A stretch of 64,000 nucleotides of DNA, taken from contig JANQNF010000012.1 in NCBI GenBank assembly GCA_028279705.1, positions 160,163 to 224,162 of the forward strand, written 5' to 3'. The translations under genes and the position numbers were made by a program. The notes beneath the pieces are model-generated. The model saw nothing but the letters and a program-made list of their open reading frames with translations. It made no database searches and was not told the DNA's origin. Within the stretch, counting starts at the first letter, position 1. Each line of letters starts with the position of its first letter. Shown here in pieces: positions 41,584 to 50,090 of this stretch. The stretch comes from an archaeon (GTDB lineage: Archaea > Aenigmatarchaeota > Aenigmatarchaeia > QMZP01 > JAFGSV01).

Positions 41584-43051
41584 TTAACCCTTGATCACGC
41601 CTACAGGTTCCATACGGCACACTTTCTTGCTCACATCAGCCCCATGTACGGAGTCGACAACCGCTTCCACGTCCTTGTATGCAAGTGGCGCTTCTTCTGC
41701 GAGGCTCTTTGGGTGTGGGCTCTTCGATTCTATGCCTTTTCCTGCAAGTTCCTGCTTCACTTTGTCGCCCCAGAATTTCTTTATTGCAGCGTGCCTGCTC
41801 ATAGCCCTTCCTGCACCATGTGCTGATGAACCGAATGTCTTGGAGAGTGCAGTTTCCGTTCCCCTGAGCAGGTAAGAACTCGTTCCCATTGTTCCTGCAA
41901 TTATGACAGGCTTGTCCGGGTATGATCTTGTTGCGCCCTTCCTGTGTACGTATAACTTTCTCTTCTTTCCATCTATATCGAATTCCTCAAGCTTTACGAT
42001 GTTGTGTGCTATTGCATAGACGGTCTTCATGTCCATATCTTCCCAGGTCCTTCCAAAAACCTTCTCAAACACCTCGCGTATCCATTTTGTCATGACAGCC
42101 CTGTTTGTGAAAGAATAATTCACTGCAGCCTTCATTGCAGAAAAGAAGTCCTGGCCTTCCTGTGACTGCGCCGGTGCACATGCAAGCTGCTTGTCCGGAA
42201 TCCATATATTATGCTTCTTCACTGCCTGTTCCTGTATCTTGAGATAGTCAGATGCTACCTGATGACCAAGTCCCCTGGACCCGCAATGTAGCATTATCAT
42301 AGACTGCCCGGGCTCCTTTATGCCCCACTTCCCTGCAGTATCATTATCGATAACATCCGTTACATTCTGTATCTCTAGGAAATGGTTGCCCGCACCGAGC
42401 GTGCCAAGCTGTGGCGCACCTCTCTTCTTCGCAAGGTCCGACACCTTCGAAGGATCAGCTCCTTCCATCCTTCCACCCTCTTCTGTTGCGGCTTTGTCAT
42501 CCTTTGTAACATAACCATTGTCGATCGCCCAGTCGACGCCCTTCACGAGCACCTCGTCCAGCTGTTCGCCTGAAAGCTTCAGCTTCCCCTTGCCGCCCAC
42601 ACCGACCGGTATCTTGTTGAACAGTTCGGATACAAGTTCCTTCTGGCGCTTCCTGACCTCTTCGGTGCTAAGATTCGTCCTTATCAGGTTTATTCCACAG
42701 TTTATGTCTTGGTCGACAGGAACATTATTCCCACCTAAAACCACATAAACCTGCGGAAATTATACCTTCCTTGTCATCGAAAGCCGAGACGGCCCCCATC
42801 GGCAAGCCATTTGGAGGTAAGACAGTATTTCTACTATCAAACAAACCCCAGTGCATGTCGGGGAGACCAACTACAGGTTCGACGACCCCAGGTAAGCAAG
42901 CAACATTTGTTAGCTGCTGTACCGCGTCTTCTTCTATGGCATCGAGAATTTTTTGGTTTGCAATTATTCTCGCATTCACTTTCATCTCTTTGCGTACAGT
43001 TTTCGGCAGCTTCCATTCAAAGTCGCTCACTTTTTCAAGTTTTTCCTTCAT
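41584..43051 (-). CDS. rtcB: RNA-splicing ligase RtcB, coding sequence interrupted by two BHB-type introns
   Basis: RtcB ligates tRNA halves after intron removal. The genomic frame is split into two track ORFs. Joining 43051-42844, 42810-42737 and 42708-41584 on the minus strand gives 468 residues, normal for RtcB. The joined product restores LPDMHWGYGLPMGAVSAFDD and GLCGFDINCGINLIRTNL exactly at the junctions. Metal and catalytic residues are then all present: DINCG, GAGNHFLEIQ, LHCGSRGLGHQ, YVHRKGATRSYP and SAHGAGRAMSRH with the guanylylated His. The start has a strong GGAGGAATT site. Read without splicing, the protein would carry an 11-residue insertion and stop at codon 109. Archease lies just upstream. 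Confidence 0.92.
42709..42736 (-). other. BHB intron 2 of rtcB (28 nt)
   Basis: The 28-nt insertion AGGTGGGAATAATGTTCCTG... separates GGTTTT from GACATAAAC and shifts the frame into a TAA. It folds into an essentially perfect BHB. The outer helix is GTTTATGT/ACATAAAC (8 bp) and the central helix GGTT/GACC (4 bp). Bulges TT/A and AA/G sit at the two cut sites. The inner helix GGTGGGAA/TTCCTGTC (8 bp with wobbles) is closed by a 5-nt loop. Removal yields GF-DINCG, the invariant metal-binding segment. Confidence 0.9.
42811..42843 (-). other. Candidate BHB intron 1 of rtcB (33 nt)
   Basis: Removal of TGTTTGATAGTAGAAATACT... (33 nt, minus strand) changes DMHWG-LFDSRNTVLPPN-GLPMG to the canonical DMHWGYGLPMG. 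Predicted fold: exon GGGG pairs with intron CTCC (4 bp, one G-U), 3-nt bulges TT/T and AA/A at the two cut sites, and an inner helix GATAGTA/TACTGTC capped by GAAA. The outer exon-exon helix is weak, so the ends rest mainly on protein alignment. The length is a multiple of three and no stop is created, so unspliced mRNA reads through. Confidence 0.7.
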
Positions 43052-43092
43052 AATTCCTCCATCGTTAATCTATTACTCACTGTTTATAAATT

Positions 43093-43503
43093 TCATATGT
43101 CAAGGCTCACCCTTGCAACGTACCCGTCAGCGGTCTTTTCGAAATTGTATTTGTAATAAGTAACGGCCTTGACTACGGTCTCGCCCTTCTCTGGAACCAT
43201 CTCCTCCCCGTATATCTTGGCCTTGATATGGTTCTCGTCGATTTCGGTTATCTCGAATTTCGAGAAGAACATGCTTTCTATGTCCACGAGGCCAATGAGT
43301 TCCTGGAGCCAGTTTATCATAAGTTCTTCTGCGCTTTCAGCCTCGACCGAAACTTCTATCGTCTTCTCCTGTGAGACCTTTTCCATCTGGCATATGACGC
43401 TGAACATGGCTTCCGCTGCATTTGTGAATACCTCCTTCAGATCCTTTCCGAAAGCCTCGAACATCACGTCCGATGTCAGGTCGTCTATGAACTTGTACTT
43501 CAT
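43093..43503 (-). CDS. Archease (RtcB activator)
   Basis: Archease speeds RtcB guanylylation and turnover. The product is about 136 residues from the ATG at 43503 (MKYKFIDDLTSDVMFEAFG), which follows GGTGTGA. Family features are the TSDVMFEAFG segment, FTNAAEAMFSVI, ELMINWLQELIGLVDIE and the C-terminal VKAVTYYKYN...VARVSLDI with the conserved final Asp. It lies directly upstream of rtcB with 41 bases between, the usual archease-rtcB arrangement, so the two are likely one transcript. Confidence 0.92.
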   Translation of the reverse strand: MKYKFIDDLTSDVMFEAFGKDLKEVFTNAAEAMFSVICQMEKVSQEKTIEVSVEAESAEELMINWLQELIGLVDIESMFFSKFEITEIDENHIKAKIYGEEMVPEKGETVVKAVTYYKYNFEKTADGYVARVSLDI

Positions 43504-43561
43504 GTTCACACCTTCACGTAATCATGATTTGTATATCCATTATTTAAACATTTATCAGAGT

Positions 43562-43942
43562 TTACTGCATTGCTAGTTTTGGGTAGAAGAAGTGGTAACC
43601 TCCATTTGAACGGTATTTATATGCGACATCATTTACACAATCGGCTTTGAGATTTTCATTTATATTATTACTATTTTCATCCATCTTTACGGTCAATCCT
43701 TTTGGTACTCTTACACTTGTCCCAGCTTTTAATGCGTAATATATCGTTCTTACGATGCACCCGTCTTCCCAAGCACCTATGACCTCTATATATGAATTTC
43801 TTGGCAAGTCATCTTTTACACTTTCTGCATTTCTATATAAGGATGATTCTTCGATGATTCTATCCGTGATACGATCTTTTATTTTACTGTAACGTGAATC
43901 GGACAAGTCTTGCAAACCTATAACAAATTGCCAATCTATCAT
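43562..43942 (-). CDS. Hypothetical protein, AT-rich gene
   Basis: This is a 126-residue protein of unknown family. The segment EVIGAWEDGCIVRTIYYALKAG followed by SVRVPKGLTV loosely recalls the cysteine-containing strand-helix-strand of isochorismatase-like hydrolases. The protein is too short and lacks their N-terminal catalytic Asp region, so I do not name it. Codon use is more A/T-rich than the neighbours, hinting at recent acquisition. A TATA-like TTTATAAATAG lies upstream of its ATG. Confidence 0.55.
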   Translation of the reverse strand: MIDWQFVIGLQDLSDSRYSKIKDRITDRIIEESSLYRNAESVKDDLPRNSYIEVIGAWEDGCIVRTIYYALKAGTSVRVPKGLTVKMDENSNNINENLKADCVNDVAYKYRSNGGYHFFYPKLAMQ

Positions 43943-44099
43943 AAGTTTGAGTCTGTATAGAATTTTTATAAATAGTACGCTTTATGCCTTTCTCATATTG
44001 TCTTCCGTACACTTTTCTTGAAAAATACCACTCTTAGTTAATACGAATCCGTTAAGTCACCACTTATTTAAGCAGTAATCCAATTAATTATTGATTTCA

Positions 44100-44816
44100 A
44101 TGGTGGTTGACAGACTCAAAACTGGCATACCGGGACTCGATGAGATAATGAACGGCGGCATACCGCGCGGCCAGACCGTCCTGATTTCCGGCACATCGGG
44201 GACAGGCAAGACCATACTTTCTTCCCAGTACCTTTACGAGGGAGTCAAGAACTTCAATGAACCGTCTGTGTATCTTTCTTTCGAGGAGAGGCCGGAATCT
44301 ATAAAGAAGAACATGCTGAACTTCGGAATGGATTTTGGGCCGCTTGAAAAGAGCGGGAAGTTCGCGTTCGTCAAGTACGACCCCTACCATGTGGATGACA
44401 TAGCCACGAACCTTGAGGGAAAGATAAGGGATATTGGTGCAAAGAGGGTTGTTATCGATTCCGTCTCGGCGCTCAGCTTCTACTTAAGGGAGGACGACAA
44501 CTTCAGGAGGCTGCTGTTTGCCATTTCCAATATTCTGCAGAACCTTGAATGCACGACATTCATGATATCTGAAGTCCAGCCGGAGACTCTGGGACTTTCC
44601 AGAAGCGGCGTTGCAGAATTCGTTGCAGACGCTGCCGTAGTCCTTTACTACAGGAGGGTGGATTCCACGTTCTCCCGTGCGATACAGGTTTGGAAGATGA
44701 GGGGAAGCAGCCACTCTGAAAGGCTGCATCCATACAAGATAACAGAAAAGGGCGTAACGGTCTTCCCAAAAGAGGAAGCATTCATTGACGTAAAGCAGGG
44801 ATCGACCAAGCTCTAA
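44100..44816 (+). CDS. KaiC-like RecA-superfamily ATPase
   Basis: The product is about 238 residues from the ATG at 44100 (MVVDRLKTGIPGLDEIMNGG). It is a single KaiC domain with Walker A SGTSGTGKTIL, VYLSFEERPESI, Walker B KRVVIDSVSALSF and MISEVQPETLGLSRSGVAEFVADAAVVLYY. Archaeal single-domain KaiC proteins act in signalling and motility regulation (ArlH-like family), but the partner here is unknown. The following PRC-barrel gene is on the opposite strand and convergent. Confidence 0.88.
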   Translation: MVVDRLKTGIPGLDEIMNGGIPRGQTVLISGTSGTGKTILSSQYLYEGVKNFNEPSVYLSFEERPESIKKNMLNFGMDFGPLEKSGKFAFVKYDPYHVDDIATNLEGKIRDIGAKRVVIDSVSALSFYLREDDNFRRLLFAISNILQNLECTTFMISEVQPETLGLSRSGVAEFVADAAVVLYYRRVDSTFSRAIQVWKMRGSSHSERLHPYKITEKGVTVFPKEEAFIDVKQGSTKL

Positions 44817-44842
44817 AGCTTTTGCTTAGGAGAAATGGAATC

Positions 44843-45106
44843 TTAGAGTATGTCAGTCTCGCTGACTATTATGAAATCCCCGACGGATTTCACTGCAGAG
44901 AACGGGACAAGTATCCTGCTCTTCTCGTCCTGCCTTAGGTTCAGGTCCGAGATGTGCTGGGTGGGTTCCACGAGAACTAGGTTTATCAGCTCACCGGATT
45001 CTATGATGTAGTCGAGGTCGCCAACGACGCCGAACTTCTTGCCGGATTCTTCAGAAATGAGAATCTTTCCGACAAGGTCCTTGCTTTTTACTCGCTCTTC
45101 CATCAA
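44843..45106 (-). CDS. PRC-barrel domain protein
   Basis: The 87-residue product matches the small archaeal PRC-barrel proteins. VKSKDLVGKILISEESGKKFGVVGDLDYII and SRILVPFSAVKSVGDFIIV form the paired beta-barrel halves. PRC-barrel proteins take part in RNA processing and in cell division (CdpB-like in archaea). Which role applies here cannot be told. Two ATGs at the start (43 and 44 codons after nothing else) make the exact start uncertain by one residue. Confidence 0.8.
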   Translation of the reverse strand: MMEERVKSKDLVGKILISEESGKKFGVVGDLDYIIESGELINLVLVEPTQHISDLNLRQDEKSRILVPFSAVKSVGDFIIVSETDIL

Positions 45107-45153
45107 AACACCTGAAACTTTATGCTTAATATAGAGATATGCTATTTAAAAAT

Positions 45154-46236
45154 TTATGCGTTCACGAACATGGTTTGGAGCTTCGGATCGATTTTATACT
45201 TGTACGCTTTGCCCTTCCTTTCCCTTATGACCATCTTGTCAGTCATGAGTCTTCTCAGTATGTTGTTCACAGATCTCACTGCATTTCCCTTGCTGTTGTA
45301 ATCGTCAGGTCCCATCTGCTTGACTATCTGTGAAGGAGTCATGTCTCCGCCTGTTGAAAGAATCTCAAGTATGTGCTTTTGCCTGTACGGAAGCTCGTCG
45401 ACGCTTTCCATCGAAGCCCTCTTCTCGGTGCACTTCACGTCCTTTAGGAAGTCCGTGTCGATTGAGCTGATGTTCTTTTCAAGCGCGTTCTGTACAAGGT
45501 CGTTACATATCCTGAGTACTTCCCTTGGGAAGCCGCTTGTCTTGTCGTAGACGAACTGGACACTGTTTGATGTGAACGGTTTCACGTCTTCACCGCCCAT
45601 CCATTCCACCCTCTTTTTGATCAGTTCCCTAGTCTCAGCAGAAGTAAGATTCGTAAGCTCTATCCTGTTCTCTATCCTTCTCCTGAATGTCTCCAGTTCT
45701 TCCATGAGCTTCTTCTCAAAGACGGGAAGACCGCCGACGACCAGTGAAAGATTGTCCACCTGATCTGTCAGTGTTCTCAGCCATTCCAGTGATTCACGCG
45801 TTGATTCATGGCATTCATCGACGAGCAGGAGAAGCCTCTTGTTCTTGGATCTCTTGTTTATCCACTCGCCAACTTCGTATATGGTAACGTCCTTCATCTT
45901 CGTCCGGAGAAACACCCTCCTGAAGAATCCGGGCTTTACTATCTCCGTGAATATCTTTTTCCACCCTTCGGGATCGTTTGGTGGTTTGGGTACGTAGAAC
46001 ACCCTTCCGTAGCCCTGTATCTTGTTTATCACGTTCTTCATCATCGTTGTCTTTCCGGAACCAGTCGGGCCCAGTATGAGCGTGAACTTGCAGCCGTTTG
46101 AAAGGTTTTCTATTAGAGAATTCACTTCCTTTTCATAACCTACGAAGAGGTCTGGAAGTATCTTGAACACGAACGGGTTTCCTTCCCATCCGAACAACTT
46201 CATGTATCTTTCACGCGACCGTAATTCTTCATTCAT
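45154..46236 (-). CDS. AAA+ ATPase with C-terminal winged helix
   Basis: The 360-residue protein starts with a WEGNPFVFKILPDLFVGYEKEV segment. It has Walker A LGPTGSGKTTMMK, Walker B RLLLLVDECHEST, sensor-like NLSLVVGGLP and an arginine-rich FRRRIENRIEL. A C-terminal winged-helix domain follows (MTPSQIVKQMGPDDYNSKGNAVRSVNNILRRLM). The layout is like ExeA/Orc-type AAA ATPases. ORC/Cdc6 identity is not supported by clear motifs, so the function is left open; a DNA-related ATPase is likely. Confidence 0.8.
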   Translation of the reverse strand: MNEELRSRERYMKLFGWEGNPFVFKILPDLFVGYEKEVNSLIENLSNGCKFTLILGPTGSGKTTMMKNVINKIQGYGRVFYVPKPPNDPEGWKKIFTEIVKPGFFRRVFLRTKMKDVTIYEVGEWINKRSKNKRLLLLVDECHESTRESLEWLRTLTDQVDNLSLVVGGLPVFEKKLMEELETFRRRIENRIELTNLTSAETRELIKKRVEWMGGEDVKPFTSNSVQFVYDKTSGFPREVLRICNDLVQNALEKNISSIDTDFLKDVKCTEKRASMESVDELPYRQKHILEILSTGGDMTPSQIVKQMGPDDYNSKGNAVRSVNNILRRLMTDKMVIRERKGKAYKYKIDPKLQTMFVNA

Positions 46237-46291
46237 AGTTTCACATAATTATCGGTAGGTTTTATAAGTCTTTTTAGGAGTAACCTAGACT

Positions 46292-46678
46292 ATGGACGAG
46301 GGTCAGCTGAGGAAGCTTTCAGTTATAGGGTCCGTAGCCAGCCTTTTCGTGCTGTACGTTATCGTTCTTTACGTGGTTCCGGAGAGCGTGAACATATGCG
46401 ACATAACGTTCGAACATGCTGGCAGGATAATCAACGTCACGGGGACTGCCAAGGACGTGATTCACAGGGATGGTAACGTCTTCTTCACGCTGTCGGGTGA
46501 TGGATGTGAAATAAGGGTAGTGTTGTGGAAGAACGTTGTATCAGGCATTGAACTGAGAGGAACCAATGCTTCACTCATTCAGGAAAACGTCACCGTAAAC
46601 CTAGCGGGTGAAGTTGACGTTCACGGTGGATACCTGCAGATAGTCCCGACGAGACCTGAAGTAAAACTGATATCATGA
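46292..46678 (+). CDS. Membrane-anchored OB-fold protein
   Basis: The 128-residue product has one membrane helix (residues 12-30, SVIGSVASLFVLYVIVLYVV) followed by an OB-fold-like domain: INVTGTAKDVIHRDGNVFFT, LSGDGCEIRVVLWKNV, and NLAGEVDVHGGYLQIVP. It is similar to predicted archaeal nucleic-acid-binding OB domains on a membrane anchor. Role unknown. A TATA-like TTTTATAAG precedes the ATG by about 30 bases. Confidence 0.7.
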   Translation: MDEGQLRKLSVIGSVASLFVLYVIVLYVVPESVNICDITFEHAGRIINVTGTAKDVIHRDGNVFFTLSGDGCEIRVVLWKNVVSGIELRGTNASLIQENVTVNLAGEVDVHGGYLQIVPTRPEVKLIS

Positions 46679-46730
46679 GAGCATACTTCACGTTTGTTTC
46701 ACATAATGTGAACATTCAGATATTCAGTTC

Positions 46731-47762
46731 TCAGAAATATTTGTTCGCGCTTCCGACCAAGTTCACGCAAAGCTTCACGCAGTTCTCGATGTCCTTCATG
46801 TCCGCAACTTCCACTGGTGTGTGAACGTACCTGGACGGTACGGTGAGCGCTCCAGAAGGCACGCCTTCCCTCACGGTCGGCGTTATGGAAGCGTCAGTTG
46901 CGCTTCCTTCCATGACTATGTACTGCAGCTTCACTTTCGCCTTTTTTGCAGTCTCCTTCACCCATTTCTTCACGGCCGGATCGATGACGCTTATCGCATC
47001 CTTTATGTCGAGTGTGGGCCCTGACGAGAGCTTTACCGGAGAATCCTCAGGCTTCATCCCAGGCATGTCACCTGCAATGTTAGTATCAAGCGCGAGGACG
47101 ACATCGGGGTTGACGCTGAACGTGGAACTCCTTATGCCTATGAGTCCCATCTCCTCTTTCACGGTCCCCACAAAGTACACAGTTCCCTTGAAATTCTTAA
47201 GTCTTTTTGCGGTCTCGATAAGCGTTAGGCAGCCGATCCTGTCGTCGAAGCCCTGCCCCGTCACGCGGGTGCCCATAAGCTTTTGGACTTCTCCCTGCAT
47301 GGTTATGAAGTCGCCGATGCTTATGCCAGCCTTCTTCACGTCAGCTTCACTTTTAGCTCCGATGTCTATGAACATCTCTTTTGCCTTGAGACTCTTCTTT
47401 GATTCTTCCCTGTCCTGCATATGTATGGGCTTCATGCCGATGACACCAAGGACAGGACCCTTGGATCCGTGTATCATGACCTTGGCCGTTGCCAGTATCC
47501 GGTCGTCCCAGCCGCCTATCTTGTCGAACATGACGAACCCTTCCTTGTTCACGTACTTTACGATGAGCCCTATCTTGTCCATGTGTGCTGCAAGCATTAT
47601 CTTCGGTGAACCCTTTCCCTTCCTGGCGATCACGTTTCCAACCTTGTCGACCTTCACCTCATTTGTGTATTTCTTCAGCTCTTTTACCATGATCTTCCGG
47701 ACACTTTCCTCGTAACCGCTTATGGCGTCCGCTTCAACGAGATTCTTTAGCATATCGTACAT
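46731..47762 (-). CDS. M42-family metallo-aminopeptidase
   Basis: The 343-residue protein has all metal and catalytic residues of M42 (TET-type) peptidases. These are AAHMDKIGL (His), GQGFDDRIGC (bridging Asp), GTVKEEMGLIG (Glu-Glu), LALDTNIAGD (Asp) and RYVHTPVEV (His). These enzymes form large tetrahedral complexes that trim peptides from the proteasome. The next gene upstream encodes an M24 peptidase with the same orientation and 25 bases between, which suggests a peptide-degradation operon. Confidence 0.93.
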   Translation of the reverse strand: MYDMLKNLVEADAISGYEESVRKIMVKELKKYTNEVKVDKVGNVIARKGKGSPKIMLAAHMDKIGLIVKYVNKEGFVMFDKIGGWDDRILATAKVMIHGSKGPVLGVIGMKPIHMQDREESKKSLKAKEMFIDIGAKSEADVKKAGISIGDFITMQGEVQKLMGTRVTGQGFDDRIGCLTLIETAKRLKNFKGTVYFVGTVKEEMGLIGIRSSTFSVNPDVVLALDTNIAGDMPGMKPEDSPVKLSSGPTLDIKDAISVIDPAVKKWVKETAKKAKVKLQYIVMEGSATDASITPTVREGVPSGALTVPSRYVHTPVEVADMKDIENCVKLCVNLVGSANKYF

Positions 47763-47787
47763 GAATCCACCTATATTCAGATTGGTT

Positions 47788-48867
47788 TTACATCCTTATT
47801 AACTTTGATTTCGTGAGGAGTTCGCACCCGTTCTTCTTCACGAGTATGGTATTCTCAAGCCTGCAGCCACCAACGTTCCTTTCATAAACACCTGGCTCTA
47901 CTGCGAGTATCATCCCGGCCTTCAGTTCTATCTCAGTGCCGCTGAGCGATGGATACTCGTGTACGTCCATCCCGACGGAGTGGCCGAGCGAATGTTTGAT
48001 CTTGAACCCCGCAGACTCCACGGCTTTCTGGTAAATGCCATGGAGGCTACTTGTTTTCACGCCTGATTTTATCTTCTTTCTTACATCTTCCCATGCAGCC
48101 ATGACAGTGTCTACTATCTGCTGTTGTCTCTCGTGAAGCTTACCGTTTGTGAAAGGTACTGTTATGTCAGTAGAATACCCGTTGTGCACTGCACCGAAAT
48201 CGACGATACCAAGGCCGTTTTCGATCGCCTCTGTAGATGCAGGCGGGCTGGGATGAACGAAGTGTGACCTGATACCGCTAGTCACTATGGTCTCAAAAGG
48301 AGGGTACTCCGAACCGGTGATCTTCAGCACCCTCTCGAGTTCGGCCGCAAGTTCACACTCTTTCATACCATCCTGAATGAAGCCTTCCATAAACTTCACA
48401 CCCTTGTTGCATATGGCTGCGCATTGACGGGCGGCATCGATTTCCTTTTGTTCTTTAACCATCCTGCACCTCTCCATCACCGTGCTTATGTCATCCAGGC
48501 TGGAAAGCTTCATCCCGGTCCTTTCCGCCATCTCGACAGTGAAAAGGTTTTTCATCACGCCTATTTTTCTGTATTTTTTGCAGTGGTCCTTGATGGACTG
48601 GTATAGCTCCAGGCCGCTTTTGCATTTGAATATGTCATCAACGTGCGCGTGCTCTTGTGCCCTATCGTAGTCGAGTTCCGTTGTTATGAGCTCCAGCTTT
48701 TCCGGGCTTACAAGCAGCGCTCCGCTGAGCATCCCTCCAAAGCCGCTGATGTATGCAATGTTAGAATCCAGCACCGGCTCGTTGTTCACAAAAAGCGCAG
48801 CATGAAGTCCCTTCTCTCCGATCTTGTCTCTCAATTCTTCTATCTTCCTGCTGCCTATGAGTCTCAT
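47788..48867 (-). CDS. pepQ: M24-family Xaa-Pro aminopeptidase
   Basis: The protein is about 359 residues from the ATG at 48867 (MRLIGSRKIEELRDKI). It has a creatinase N-terminal domain and a pita-bread catalytic domain with metal ligands GIVDFGAVHNGYSTDIT (two Asp), LGHSVGMDVHEYP (His), MILAVEPGVY (Glu) and CRLENTILV (Glu). It cleaves X-Pro dipeptides or N-terminal residues ahead of proline; whether it is a prolidase or an aminopeptidase P cannot be decided. The start lies after the dnaG stop and both genes are co-directional. Confidence 0.9.
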   Translation of the reverse strand: MRLIGSRKIEELRDKIGEKGLHAALFVNNEPVLDSNIAYISGFGGMLSGALLVSPEKLELITTELDYDRAQEHAHVDDIFKCKSGLELYQSIKDHCKKYRKIGVMKNLFTVEMAERTGMKLSSLDDISTVMERCRMVKEQKEIDAARQCAAICNKGVKFMEGFIQDGMKECELAAELERVLKITGSEYPPFETIVTSGIRSHFVHPSPPASTEAIENGLGIVDFGAVHNGYSTDITVPFTNGKLHERQQQIVDTVMAAWEDVRKKIKSGVKTSSLHGIYQKAVESAGFKIKHSLGHSVGMDVHEYPSLSGTEIELKAGMILAVEPGVYERNVGGCRLENTILVKKNGCELLTKSKLIRM

Positions 48868-48878
48868 GTTATCCCAGT

Positions 48879-50090
48879 CTACTGGAGATCTTTTTTGCAC
48901 AGTATGGCTACCGGGGAATGGATATCTTCCTTCTCCATGCCCACGAGGAATTTCGTGCCTTTGTCCATTGCCACGCCGTTTAGTTTCTGGTCAACCGTGC
49001 CATCGAATATTATCGTGTGTGGACTGTCTATTGTGCGAAGCGTGTTGACAAGCTCGCTTACCGGAACCTTGCCTAGCAGCTGGTTCTTCGAATCGAAGAT
49101 GCACGCGGCTCTCGTTCCGACAAGGTCAGAAAGCACCTTCTTGAAGTTGTCCTTCTGGGTCTTGCTTATCCTTGGAGCCCTCTTTGCCATCTTGACTTCC
49201 TTTGTCCTGCTGCTCCTGGGTGAAGACTTTTTCGAATCGAACTTGGAACTCTTTGGATAGGGTTTTGTGTCCTTCTTCTTGTAATCCGCTGTCTTCATTT
49301 TTTCCCTGAGTGCCTTGAATATCTCCTTCTTGCTCAGTTCCTCTACTTCCTTACCATCGGGCGCAAACGCCACGAAGTCTATGTCAGCGGTCTCCATCAG
49401 TCCCTTGAGATTGAGCTGTCCTCCCCTGTCGCCGTCCATGAAAGCTGTCGTTTCCTTCTCCTTGGACGCTTCCTTGACGGGATCGGGAACGCTAGCCCCT
49501 TCTATTGCTATTGTGTTCCTTATTCCATGCTTGAGCAGGTTTATGATGTCTGCCCTTCCCTCGACTATTATCATCTCGGAAGAATCCTCCATGTTGGGTC
49601 CGCACGGCAGTCCATGAAACGAAGTTATCTCATGTGACCTGACAGCTTCCTTTATCTCTTCAGATAGTCCGTCAGCATCCGGAACTCCCTCGTCCATCAT
49701 GCCCTGCAGAATCTCCTTTGCCTTGTCAACCACGTACTTTCTCTTGTCAGAACGCGTGTCCTCGACCGAAGTTACCGTTATGGTCGCATTGCACGGACCG
49801 ACCCTTTCGATCGTCTCAAGCGTTGCCGCTATGAGTGCAGTCTCTGCAGCGTCAAGAGAGCTCGGTATGATTATCTCACCTTCGCTCTCACCGCTCTTTG
49901 ATTTTACAGTGACTTCAACCCTTCCGATCCTGCCGGTTTCCTGTAGCTCCCTTAGGTTGAGATCAGAACCAAGCAGACCTTCCGTCTGACCGAACACCGC
50001 TCCTATGACGTCCGGTTTTTCAATTACTCCTTTTGCCTTTATCGTGGCCTTTACCACGTACTTTATTGACGTTGGCGCCAATTTTGCCAT
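48879..50090 (-). CDS. dnaG: Archaeal DnaG-type primase
   Basis: The protein is about 403 residues from the ATG at 50090 (MAKLAPTSIKYVVKATIKAK). It has the archaeal N-terminal domain (GVIEKPDVIGAVFGQTEGLLG), the Toprim core EMIIVEGRADI and TAFMDGDRGG, and a Lys/Ser-rich C-terminal part. In archaea this protein is tied to primase activity and to the RNA exosome. The reading frame's start overlaps the end of the Toprim gene by 71 bases; even the later start keeps this overlap. Confidence 0.92.
   Translation of the reverse strand: MAKLAPTSIKYVVKATIKAKGVIEKPDVIGAVFGQTEGLLGSDLNLRELQETGRIGRVEVTVKSKSGESEGEIIIPSSLDAAETALIAATLETIERVGPCNATITVTSVEDTRSDKRKYVVDKAKEILQGMMDEGVPDADGLSEEIKEAVRSHEITSFHGLPCGPNMEDSSEMIIVEGRADIINLLKHGIRNTIAIEGASVPDPVKEASKEKETTAFMDGDRGGQLNLKGLMETADIDFVAFAPDGKEVEELSKKEIFKALREKMKTADYKKKDTKPYPKSSKFDSKKSSPRSSRTKEVKMAKRAPRISKTQKDNFKKVLSDLVGTRAACIFDSKNQLLGKVPVSELVNTLRTIDSPHTIIFDGTVDQKLNGVAMDKGTKFLVGMEKEDIHSPVAILCKKDLQ

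Noticed and set aside
41584-43051. rtcB as a frameshifted pseudogene or as two separate genes, as the ORF track shows.
   Set aside because: Both breaks have the fold of BHB introns, the joined protein is complete and conserved at every active-site residue, and archease is intact next to it. A random frameshift would not produce an exact BHB with 8-bp flanking helices.
43562-43942. Isochorismatase-like hydrolase.
   Set aside because: Only one short segment with a cysteine resembles the family; the protein is too short and the N-terminal catalytic Asp region is missing.
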